Source of the DNA: an uncultured Dialister sp.
GTDB lineage: Bacteria > Bacillota > Negativicutes > Veillonellales > Dialisteraceae
Direction: 5' to 3'
Assembly (NCBI RefSeq): GCF_900541605.1
Contig: NZ_UQKJ01000010.1
Coordinates: forward strand, 1 to 32,925
DNA length: 32,925 nt
The notes under the pieces are model-generated. The model was not told the DNA's origin, made no database searches, and saw only the letters and a program-made list of their open reading frames with translations. Positions 15,543-21,721 of the stretch are shown piece after piece. Numbering within the stretch: the first letter of the stretch is position 1; each line of letters starts with the position of its first letter. The translations under genes were made by a program, and so were the position numbers.

Positions 15543-16671
15543 CCTGGGATTATACATTCATATACCCTTCTGTAGAAGCCGCTGTGATTACTGCGGCTTC
15601 TATTCGATTGGACGGCAGCCGGATGACCGCTTCGTGGAAGCCCTCCGGAAGGAAATGGAAATGAGAAGCCCCGCCTTTGCCGAAAGGACCTGCGACACCC
15701 TCTACCTGGGCGGCGGCACACCGTCCTCCCTCACCGAAGACCAGCTGGAACGGGTCATGGAAGGGGTAAGGCAACATTTCCACATTTCCGACACCGCCGA
15801 AATTACCATGGAAATGAACCCCTGCGACATGACGGAGTCCTATCTGGAAAACGCAAAGGCCCTGGGCATCAACCGCATTTCCATCGGTGTCCAGAGCCAC
15901 GACGACCGTCTCCTTCGAGCCATCGGCCGCCTCCACAGCGCGTCGGACGCGGAAAAGGCGGTAAAAAGGGCCTATAAAGCCGGATTTCACAACATGAGCA
16001 TCGACCTCATGTACGAACTGCCGGGGCAGACCGTGGAGGATTTCCGGAAATCCCTCCTCTGGGCGGTGCACCTTCCCATTACCCACGTCTCCGTGTACAG
16101 CCTTATCCTGGAAGAGGGGACGCGGTTCAAGCAGCTGGCAGACCGGGGCGCACTCCCGAGGCCCACGGAAAACGACAGCTGGCTCATGTACCGGGACATG
16201 TGCCGGATCCTTCCGCACTACGGCTTCGAACGGTACGAAATCTCGAGCTTTGCCCGGAAAGGCTTCCGCAGCCGGCACAACCGGAAGTACTGGGAGCTCA
16301 AAGACTACCTGGGCCTCGGCCCCGCCGCCGCCTCCCGCATCGGAAGACAGCGGTTCGAAGTAAGCCCCGGCGTCCGGCTCTACGAAAAAGAACTGCTCAC
16401 CGGAAACCCGCCGCCCATGGAAGTGGAAAACCTCACAGAAAAGGATGAAATGGAGGAGTACTGCTTCCTCCACCTCCGCATGAAAGAAGGCATCCCCCTG
16501 GACGACTTCGCCCGCCGCTACGGAGAAGACATCCGCTACTGGTACGGCGATAAAATCACCATGCTGGAAAAACAGCACCTCCTGAAAGAAGAAAACCGCC
16601 GCCTCTTCTTCACCTTCCACGGCGCCGCCCTGGGCAACTACGTATTCGAACAGTTCCTGAGAGACGAATAG
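15535..16671 (+). CDS. hemW: Heme chaperone HemW, radical SAM (coproporphyrinogen oxidase-like)
   Basis: Radical SAM protein once annotated as oxygen-independent coproporphyrinogen III oxidase; characterised members deliver heme to membrane targets. The 4Fe-4S motif is C13-x3-C17-x2-C20 (IPFCRSRCDYC), followed by YLGGGTPSSL, the SAM-binding segment EITMEMNP, and RISIGVQSHDDRLLRAIGR. The C-terminal HemN-like domain covers about 270-370. True HemN has an extra N-terminal stretch and a fourth cysteine (CxxxCxxCxC); here the residue after CGF is Tyr, which supports HemW. The start lies inside the lepA end (8-base overlap). Confidence 0.9.
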   Translation: MTDLGLYIHIPFCRSRCDYCGFYSIGRQPDDRFVEALRKEMEMRSPAFAERTCDTLYLGGGTPSSLTEDQLERVMEGVRQHFHISDTAEITMEMNPCDMTESYLENAKALGINRISIGVQSHDDRLLRAIGRLHSASDAEKAVKRAYKAGFHNMSIDLMYELPGQTVEDFRKSLLWAVHLPITHVSVYSLILEEGTRFKQLADRGALPRPTENDSWLMYRDMCRILPHYGFERYEISSFARKGFRSRHNRKYWELKDYLGLGPAAASRIGRQRFEVSPGVRLYEKELLTGNPPPMEVENLTEKDEMEEYCFLHLRMKEGIPLDDFARRYGEDIRYWYGDKITMLEKQHLLKEENRRLFFTFHGAALGNYVFEQFLRDE

Positions 16672-16696
16672 GGGAGGCAGCGGCATGCGCACGGGT

Positions 16697-17064
16697 GGGG
16701 CCTTGAGCCTTCAGCCTTGAGCTGCCAGGCCCTGCGGGCCAAGTGACAAATGGATAAGTGTGCGGCTACACATGCGGGGGCATTTAGCTGTTAGCTTCCA
16801 GCAGCTTGAAATGTCGGTCAGCCTGCGGCGCACCCGACAGCTAACCTCCGTCTGCTTCGCAGCCACCTCCTTCCCAAGGAAGGAGGCTAACGATCCGCGG
16901 CTTCGCCGACGATGGAATCCTAAAGACTCTGCACAAATAACGTGAAATTGACACAGCACGAGGCTCCTTCCTCGGGAAGGAGCTGCCCACGGGGCTGAGG
17001 TTAGCTTATGGGAACTGATGGGACCCGGTCCGCAGGGCCTGTGCAGCTGAAGGCTCAAGGCCCC
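16697..17064. repeat. Large imperfect inverted repeat with internal hairpins
   Basis: Outer arms 16697-16740 and 17027-17064 are near reverse complements (the left arm begins GGGGCCTTGAGCCTTCAGC, the right arm ends GCTGAAGGCTCAAGGCCCC). Inner arms AGCTAACCTC (16839-16848) and GAGGTTAGCT (16997-17006) are perfect. Between them lie CTGC-TTC-GCAG (16852-16862), CCTCCTTCC-CAA-GGAAGGAGG (16866-16886), CGGC-TTC-GCCG (16898-16908) and GCTCCTTCC-TCG-GGAAGGAGC (16963-16983). It fills most of the 660-base gap between hemW and alr. No gene is credible in it. A third copy of the arm is at 23479-23530. Confidence 0.8.
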
Positions 17065-17112
17065 GCTCGTTCGCACGCACCGCCAGCCTGCCCGGCGCCG
17101 CAGGCGTATGTC

Positions 17113-17136
17113 CTCGATCTCGAACTCGGCCTCGAT
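17113..17136. repeat. Hexanucleotide tandem repeat CTCGNN x4
   Basis: CTCGAT, CTCGAA, CTCGGC, CTCGAT: the same family as the CTCRRY tract at 13631. Confidence 0.75.
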
Positions 17137-17151
17137 TTCATCCATACCACC

Positions 17152-17179
17152 ATTCCTCATTCCTGATTCCTAATTCCTA
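17152..17179. repeat. Heptanucleotide tandem repeat ATTCCTN x4
   Basis: ATTCCTC, ATTCCTG, ATTCCTA, ATTCCTA after ACCACC. This is the second copy of the array at 13600. Confidence 0.75.
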
Positions 17180-17255
17180 ATTTTTCATTTCCCCTTTCCT
17201 TTTTCCCTCGGTTGGATTATTATAAGAGTATCCACAATTTCACAAGAAAAAGGAA

Positions 17256-17311
17256 GCACTGCGGCTTCGGGGACGGGAAATCCCGTGCCCCTCTGCCGGG
17301 GTGCCTTTTTT
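17256..17311 (+). promoter_or_regulatory. Terminator-like hairpin in the alr leader
   Basis: A long stem: GCACTGCGGC opposite GCCGGGGTGC at the base, with ACGGG-AAAT-CCCGT and GGGG/CCCC near the top, followed directly by TTTTTT (17306-17311). It ends only 20 bases before the alr ATG and precedes the GGAGGGAG ribosome site (17315-17322). A weak -10 (TATTAT or TATAAG, 17218-17226) lies upstream, so the hairpin may sit inside the alr leader. It could instead terminate upstream transcription. Confidence 0.6.
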
Positions 17312-17330
17312 ATTGGAGGGAGAATTTGTT

Positions 17331-18431
17331 ATGCCAGTTTCTTACATGGAAATCAATCTGAATGCACTTCGTCACAATCTGAGAGTGATCCGCCAGCACC
17401 TGCCGAAAGAGGTGAACGTACTGGCCGTGGTGAAAGCCAATGCCTATGGCCATGGCGTCGTGGAAACACTCCGCATTGCCATGGAAGAAGGATACACCGC
17501 TGCCGCCGTGGCAAGAGTAGAAGAGGGCGCCGAACTCCGGAGAGCCGGATTTACCTGCCCCATGTACGTCCTGGGCCTTCCGCTGCCGGAAGACATGCTC
17601 ATGGGCGTAAAATACGACCTCACCCTGCCGGTGGATGACACCGTGGACCTGGATGCCTTCGAAGACATCGCCAAAGGCGCCGGAAAGACCGTAGAAGTCA
17701 TGATGCCTATCGATACGGGCATGAACCGTATCGGCACCCATCCTGAAGACGTGCCGGCGTTCCTGGAAAAGCTGTCCCACTATCCCCACCTGCACCTCCA
17801 TGGCACCTGGACCCACATGGCCACTGCCGACTGCAAAGACAAGTCCGCAGCCTTGAAACAGCTGGACCGCTTCGATGAAGCCATCGCCAAAATGCCGGTG
17901 GACGACAAATTCGTCATTTCCTCCGCCAACAGCGCCGGTGTCATTGATATTCCCAGAAGCTGGCACAACCTGGCCCGTCCGGGCATCATCATCTATGGAC
18001 CCCAGCCCTCTGACGAAATGGAAAACAAACTGGACCTCCAGTACGTCATGCGCATCGTGAGCCACGTCACCCACGTACAGACCCTCCATAAGGGCGAAGC
18101 CATCGGCTACGGCGGTACCTTCGTGGCAGACAGGGACATGAAGACCGCCACCGTCCCCATCGGCTACGCCGACGGCTATCCCCGCTGCCTTTCCAATAAG
18201 GGAGCCGTCCTCATCGGAGGCAAACGGTGCCCCATCATCGGCCGCATCTGCATGGACCAGTTCATGGTGGCTGTAGATGACACCGTAAAACCGGGAGACG
18301 AAGTCATCCTCATGGGCAAACAGGGAGATGGGGAAATCACCCTAGACGAAGTGGCTAAGACCGCCGGCACCATTCCCCACGAAATCACCTGCGACCTGAA
18401 GAGAATCCCGAGAGTGTTTGTAGAAAAGTGA
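17331..18431 (+). CDS. alr: Alanine racemase
   Basis: PLP-dependent interconversion of L- and D-alanine, supplying D-Ala for peptidoglycan. The 366 residues match Alr. The PLP lysine is K35 in AVVKANAYGHG, the second catalytic residue is Y279 in PIGYADGYPR, and the C-terminal domain has GRICMDQFMV. GGAGGGAG lies 8 bases before the ATG at 17331; an upstream in-frame start at 17301 would fall within the leader hairpin and is rejected. The gene stands alone: hairpin-rich gaps flank it, and a terminator-like hairpin lies in its leader. Confidence 0.95.
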   Translation: MPVSYMEINLNALRHNLRVIRQHLPKEVNVLAVVKANAYGHGVVETLRIAMEEGYTAAAVARVEEGAELRRAGFTCPMYVLGLPLPEDMLMGVKYDLTLPVDDTVDLDAFEDIAKGAGKTVEVMMPIDTGMNRIGTHPEDVPAFLEKLSHYPHLHLHGTWTHMATADCKDKSAALKQLDRFDEAIAKMPVDDKFVISSANSAGVIDIPRSWHNLARPGIIIYGPQPSDEMENKLDLQYVMRIVSHVTHVQTLHKGEAIGYGGTFVADRDMKTATVPIGYADGYPRCLSNKGAVLIGGKRCPIIGRICMDQFMVAVDDTVKPGDEVILMGKQGDGEITLDEVAKTAGTIPHEITCDLKRIPRVFVEK

Positions 18432-18453
18432 TTCATCTGCAGCGATGATGGGC

Positions 18454-18545
18454 AGCTGGGTGCCCTGCATAGGGGTGGGGCACCCAGCTTCTCGACAGCC
18501 TGCGGCATGAAAATGGACGGAATCATCTAAAGGAAGCGCCGCAGG
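18454..18545. repeat. Two inverted repeats after alr
   Basis: AGCTGGGTGCCC (18454-18465) pairs perfectly over 12 bp with GGGCACCCAGCT (18478-18489), and CCTGCGGC (18499-18506) pairs with GCCGCAGG (18538-18545). No T-run follows, so neither is a clear intrinsic terminator. The rest of the 230-base gap to the tRNA shows nothing else except the tRNA promoter. Confidence 0.7.
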
Positions 18546-18642
18546 TGGACCAGCTTTTTGGGCAGCTGGGATGCTCTACAGGTATACACGCCGCTCATTC
18601 GCCGTACTGCGTAAATACCCTCTTCCCATTCCGGATGAGATA

Positions 18643-18651
18643 TGCTATAAT
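18643..18651 (+). promoter_or_regulatory. Extended -10 promoter for tRNA-Arg
   Basis: TGCTATAAT, identical to the extended -10 upstream of rsmD, 12 bases before the tRNA. The -35 region (TTCCCA, 17 bases upstream) is weak. Confidence 0.75.
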
Positions 18652-18663
18652 ACCATTTGTTAA

Positions 18664-18739
18664 GCGTCTATAGCTCAGTGGATAGAGCACTGGTCTCCGG
18701 AACCAGGTGTCGAGAGTTCGAATCCCTCTAGACGCACCA
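18664..18739 (+). tRNA. tRNA-Arg (anticodon CCG)
   Basis: 76-base cloverleaf with encoded CCA. Acceptor GCGTCTA/TAGACGC, D arm TAGCTCAGTGGA, anticodon stem CTGGT/ACCAG around CTCCGGA (CCG), T arm GAGTTCGAATCCCTC. It reads CGG, an arginine codon used heavily in the genes of this window. Confidence 0.93.
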
Positions 18740-18747
18740 GAATAAAC

Positions 18748-18782
18748 AAAGCCTCATGCCCGAATCGGGATGAGGCTTTTTT
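18748..18782 (+). terminator. Rho-independent terminator after tRNA-Arg
   Basis: GCCTCAT-G-CCCGA / TCGGG-ATGAGGC followed by TTTTTT, with A's upstream extending the stem. It starts about 9 bases after the tRNA. Confidence 0.9.
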
Positions 18783-18839
18783 GAACCGTTACTTTTCCTC
18801 TATATATACCGGATACCGGCAGATGCCGCAGGAGGCACT

Positions 18840-19238
18840 ATGGACGAATTCAATTTTCTTTTTCTGGCCCTTGGCCTTCTCATGACCCTTTGGAGCTGGA
18901 AAGCATCGGGAAAGGGAGAAAGCTCCGTCTCTTATCCTGCCTGGTACAAGGCTCTGCGGCTTTTCTGCCTTGCGGTGATATTCCTGCCCTGCCTGCTGCT
19001 CACGGTTATGGAACCGGTGCCGGAGGAGATCCTGAATTATGCGGTGGATGGAGAAATCCTGGCCTTCCTGGTGCTTGTCATGGTGCCGGTGAAAGCGGGA
19101 AAGAAGAAGCCCCTCCATCAGCTGTCGGAGGAAGAGCAGAAACGCCGGAGGAGGACGGAGCGGCAGAAGGCGGTTCTCCTGGGAGCGGCGGTGACGGTAC
19201 TCATGTGGATTGCTTTCCTTTACTTCATCCACCACTGA
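18840..19238 (+). CDS. Small integral membrane protein, function unknown
   Basis: 132 residues with hydrophobic helices at about 5-20, 38-57, 68-84 and 111-130, and a strongly basic cytoplasmic-looking stretch (EEEQKRRRRTERQK) between the last two. The ribosome site GCAGGAGG 4 bases before the ATG is excellent, which supports a real gene. A TATATA (18802-18807) may be its -10. A 9 bp hairpin follows the gene. I recognise no family and assign no function. Confidence 0.7.
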   Translation: MDEFNFLFLALGLLMTLWSWKASGKGESSVSYPAWYKALRLFCLAVIFLPCLLLTVMEPVPEEILNYAVDGEILAFLVLVMVPVKAGKKKPLHQLSEEEQKRRRRTERQKAVLLGAAVTVLMWIAFLYFIHH

Positions 19239-19275
19239 TCTGTCTTTGGCATCACATTTTTTATAAAATGAAAAA

Positions 19276-19320
19276 ATATCCGGATTTCCATGTTCTATCC
19301 TGCCTCCGGATATCTTTCTT
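19276..19320 (+). terminator. Probable terminator after the small membrane protein gene
   Basis: ATATCCGGA (19276-19284) pairs perfectly with TCCGGATAT (19305-19313) around a 20-base loop, followed by CTTTCTTTTT. The long loop makes it weaker than the others. Confidence 0.6.
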
Positions 19321-19373
19321 TTTCTCCCCTATTCTCCCTATTTCACAGGGAAATCCCCTGTTCTTACAGAAGC

Positions 19374-19402
19374 TTGACAAAAGAGGAAAATATGGGTATA
19401 CT
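19374..19402 (+). promoter_or_regulatory. Consensus promoter for the four-tRNA cluster
   Basis: TTGACA (19374-19379), exactly 17 bases, TATACT (19397-19402), 19 bases before tRNA-Asp. It has one of the two best sigma-70 type -35/-10 pairs in the window. Confidence 0.9.
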
Positions 19403-19421
19403 ATTCAAGTAACTTACATGC

Positions 19422-19498
19422 GGCCCGGTGGTGTAGTGGTCTAACATGCCGCCCTGTCACGGCGGAGATCGTCAGTTCAAATCTGATCCGGGTCGCCA
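19422..19498 (+). tRNA. tRNA-Asp (anticodon GTC)
   Basis: 77 bases including CCA. Acceptor GGCCCGG/CCGGGTC, D arm GTGTAGTGGTCTAAC, anticodon stem CCGCC/GGCGG with loop CTGTCAC, T arm CAGTTCAAATCTG. First gene of a polycistronic tRNA unit. Confidence 0.93.
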
Positions 19499-19501
19499 TG
19501 T

Positions 19502-19576
19502 GCGGAAGTAGCTCAGTGGTAGAGCACAACCTTGCCAAGGTTGGGGTCGCGGGTTCGAGTCCCGTTTTCCGCTCCA
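19502..19576 (+). tRNA. tRNA-Gly (anticodon GCC)
   Basis: Acceptor GCGGAAG/TTTCCGC, anticodon stem CAACC/GGTTG with loop TTGCCAA, T arm GGGTTCGAGTCCC, encoded CCA. Three bases separate it from tRNA-Asp. Confidence 0.93.
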
Positions 19577-19579
19577 TAT

Positions 19580-19653
19580 GGCGGCATAGCCAAGCGGTAA
19601 GGCAGAGGTCTGCAAAACCTTTATCCCCAGTTCGATTCTGGGTGCCGCCTCCA
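19580..19653 (+). tRNA. tRNA-Cys (anticodon GCA)
   Basis: Acceptor GGCGGCA/TGCCGCC, anticodon loop CTGCAAA with GCA, T arm CAGTTCGATTCTG, encoded CCA. Three bases after tRNA-Gly. Confidence 0.92.
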
Positions 19654-19686
19654 TATCTTAACTATGACAACCTTATATATATACCT

Positions 19687-19775
19687 GCCGGGGTGGCGGA
19701 ACTGGCAGACGCAAGGGACTTAAAATCCCTCGAATCGTGAGATTCGTACCGGTTCGATTCCGGTCCTCGGCACCA
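19687..19775 (+). tRNA. tRNA-Leu (anticodon TAA)
   Basis: 89-base class II tRNA with a long variable arm (CGAATCGTGAGATTCG). Acceptor GCCGGGG/CCTCGGC, anticodon stem AGGGA/TCCCT with loop CTTAAAA, T arm CGGTTCGATTCCG, encoded CCA. Last tRNA of the cluster. Confidence 0.93.
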
Positions 19776-19787
19776 TATAGAATTTAC

Positions 19788-19815
19788 AGTTGAAACGAGA
19801 TGTTTCAACTTTTTT
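19788..19815 (+). terminator. Terminator of the tRNA cluster
   Basis: AGTTGAAAC, loop GAGAT, GTTTCAACT, then TTTTT: a perfect 9 bp stem 12 bases after tRNA-Leu. Confidence 0.92.
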
Positions 19816-19926
19816 ATTTGGTGAGTTTGGATCAAAGCGACGCAGTCCGGACGTCTTTTATGATATCCGGCAGCTGGAAGCCCCGCTTCCGGTGGCTCTG
19901 TTCGTAAACATGCGATAATACCCACT

Positions 19927-19955
19927 TTGGCACTTTTCTGTTTCCATGGTATAAT
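19927..19955 (+). promoter_or_regulatory. Promoter for the thiC riboswitch leader
   Basis: TTGGCA, 17 bases, TATAAT (19950-19955) with TG one base upstream giving an extended -10. It starts transcription just ahead of the TPP aptamer. Confidence 0.88.
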
Positions 19956-19962
19956 AAGCTCA

Positions 19963-20050
19963 TGCTGGGGGAGTCCTGGAGTGAGGACTGAGAGGAGCAA
20001 TCCGACCCTTTGAACTTGATGCGGATCATACCGACGGAAGGAAGCAGGAA
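19963..20050 (+). promoter_or_regulatory. TPP riboswitch (thi box)
   Basis: Contains the conserved thi-box pieces in order: GGGG-AGTCC (19967-19975), GGACTGAGAGGA (19985-19996), ACCCTTTGAACTTGAT (20025-20040 region upstream half 20005-20020) and GCGGATCATACCGACGGAAGG (split here as GCGGATCATACC then GACGGAAGG). Known thi boxes bind thiamine pyrophosphate and switch off thiamine genes. Position directly before thiC and the terminator that follows fit an OFF switch acting on transcription. Confidence 0.93.
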
Positions 20051-20062
20051 GATTTGGCTTTG

Positions 20063-20087
20063 AGAGTCCCCAGCGGGGGCTCTTTTT
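20063..20087 (+). terminator. Riboswitch expression-platform terminator
   Basis: AGAGTCCCC, loop AGC, GGGGGCTCT, then TTTT. It lies between the TPP aptamer and the thiC ribosome site, as expected for ligand-dependent premature termination. The CCCC/GGGG segments could also pair with the aptamer 5' GGGG in the antiterminated state; that is inference. Confidence 0.88.
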
Positions 20088-20112
20088 ATTTTGCATTTTT
20101 ACAGGAGGCACT

Positions 20113-21420
20113 ATGACACAGCTGGAAGCAGCAAGAAATGGGATTATTACAGAGGAAATGAAGACAGCAGCCCGGGAAGAGGGAGTGACGGAAGAATTTA
20201 TCCGCCAGGGCATTGCGGAAGGCACCATCGTGCTGCCCCACAATATTTACCACAAATCCATCCATCCCTACGCCATCGGTAAGGGACTCCGGACGAAGAT
20301 GAACGTGAACCTGGGGATTTCCTCGGACGTCTGCAATTACGACACGGAACAGGCAAAGGCAGAGCTTTCCTGGAAAATGGGGGCCGAAGCCATTATGGAC
20401 CTGTCCTGCTATGGGGAAACGGCGCCTTTCCGGGAATGGCTCGTGAAGAACAGCCCCTCCGCCATCGGTACGGTTCCCATGTACGACGTGAAAGGGGTCC
20501 TTCATAAAGGGCTGAAGGACATGACCGCCGATGACCTCTTCTCCGTTGTCGAAAAGCATGCGAAGGACGGCGTAGATTTCATGACCATCCATGCCGGCCT
20601 CAACCGGGAAACGGCAAAGCATATCATGAGAAATAAAAGAATCACGAACCTTGTCTCTCGGGGCGGCTCCATCCTCTTTGCCTGGATGTACATGCACGGC
20701 AAGGAAAATCCCTTCTACGAACAGTTCGACCGGCTCCTGGAACTGCTGAAGAAATACGATGTCACCCTGTCTCTGGGCGATGGATGCCGCAGCGGCAGCG
20801 GCCATGATTCCACCGATGCCATCCAGATTTCCGAACTCATTAACCTGGGAGAACTCGTCCTTCGGGCAAGGAAAGCCGGAGTCCAGGTCATGGTAGAGGG
20901 TCCGGGTCACATGCCGGTTTCCGATATCCGGATGAACGTGGAAATTGCCAAGAAACTGTGCCACGGTGCACCGCTTTACGTACTGGGACCCATTGTGACC
21001 GATATTGCACCGGGCTATGACCATATCACCGCCGCCATCGGCGGCACCCTGTCCGCTGCCTGTGGCGCCGACTTCCTCTGCTACGTGACACCTGCGGAAC
21101 ACCTCCGTCTCCCGGACCTGGATGATGTCCATGAAGGCATCGTGGCTTCCAAAATTGCCTGCCATGCGGCGGACCTGGCCAAGGGAGTGAAGGGCGCAGC
21201 CCTCTGGGATGAAAAGATGAGCTGGGCAAGACGGAAAGTGGACTTCAAAGAAATGATTCCCCTGGCCATCGATCCGGAAAAGGCCAGAAAATACAGGGAA
21301 AGCTCCATCCCCGAAGATGAAGCCACCTGCACCATGTGCGGTTCCATGTGTCCCATGAAGACACTGGACTCCATCCTGAACAACCGGAACCCCGAAGACG
21401 ATCCCTTCGAGAAAGCGTGA
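20113..21420 (+). CDS. thiC: Phosphomethylpyrimidine synthase
   Basis: Radical SAM rearrangement of aminoimidazole ribotide to the HMP pyrimidine of thiamine. The 435 residues fit the shorter ThiC type without the long N-terminal extension of proteobacterial enzymes. Family blocks: NVNLGISSDVCNYD, GAEAIMDLSCYG, GSILFAWMYMHGKENPFYEQ, DGCRSGSGHDSTDA, EGPGHMP and YDHITAAIGG. The C-terminal cluster cysteines are C406-x2-C409-x3-C413 (CTMCGSMC), one residue shorter in the second gap than the CX2CX4C of E. coli-type ThiC. AGGAGG precedes the ATG. The TPP riboswitch controls it. No other thi gene is adjacent. Confidence 0.96.
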   Translation: MTQLEAARNGIITEEMKTAAREEGVTEEFIRQGIAEGTIVLPHNIYHKSIHPYAIGKGLRTKMNVNLGISSDVCNYDTEQAKAELSWKMGAEAIMDLSCYGETAPFREWLVKNSPSAIGTVPMYDVKGVLHKGLKDMTADDLFSVVEKHAKDGVDFMTIHAGLNRETAKHIMRNKRITNLVSRGGSILFAWMYMHGKENPFYEQFDRLLELLKKYDVTLSLGDGCRSGSGHDSTDAIQISELINLGELVLRARKAGVQVMVEGPGHMPVSDIRMNVEIAKKLCHGAPLYVLGPIVTDIAPGYDHITAAIGGTLSAACGADFLCYVTPAEHLRLPDLDDVHEGIVASKIACHAADLAKGVKGAALWDEKMSWARRKVDFKEMIPLAIDPEKARKYRESSIPEDEATCTMCGSMCPMKTLDSILNNRNPEDDPFEKA

Positions 21421-21435
21421 GTGAAGAAGGGACAG

Positions 21436-21567
21436 CGGCTTTTGGCCGAGGCCCTGCCTGCGGCATGGCTGTGGCCTTTGGCCAGAGCAAAGGCTGCCGT
21501 CTGGACCCAAGAAAATATGTACGGACTCAAGCCTGCGGCCGTTTCCCTCAGATGCAGGCTTGAATCC
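21436..21567. repeat. Hairpins between thiC and the OLD gene
   Basis: The 300-base gap holds CGGC-N5-GCCG (21436-21448), TGGCC-TTT-GGCCA (21472-21484) and a long one, TCAAGCCTGC (21527-21536) with GCAGGCTTGA (21554-21563), extendable outward by GGAC/AATCC bases and followed by TATTTCTTTCC, a possible weak thiC terminator. I see no credible gene. Confidence 0.65.
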
Positions 21568-21678
21568 GTATTTCTTTCCTTATGCCCAAGCGAAGTTTTA
21601 GCCTTGCTGCGCAGGACCCTGGCGAAGTCACTGTCTTGACGAAGTCCATAGCCTTGGCCGCTGGCGCAGCTCCCAAAA

Positions 21679-21687
21679 TGGTATAAT
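21679..21687 (+). promoter_or_regulatory. Extended -10 promoter for the OLD-family gene
   Basis: TGGTATAAT, 34 bases before the ATG, so the gene appears to have its own promoter. The -35 region is not convincing. Confidence 0.7.
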
Positions 21688-21721
21688 ACATACAGATACA
21701 TGCAGTGAAAGGGGGAGCGCC

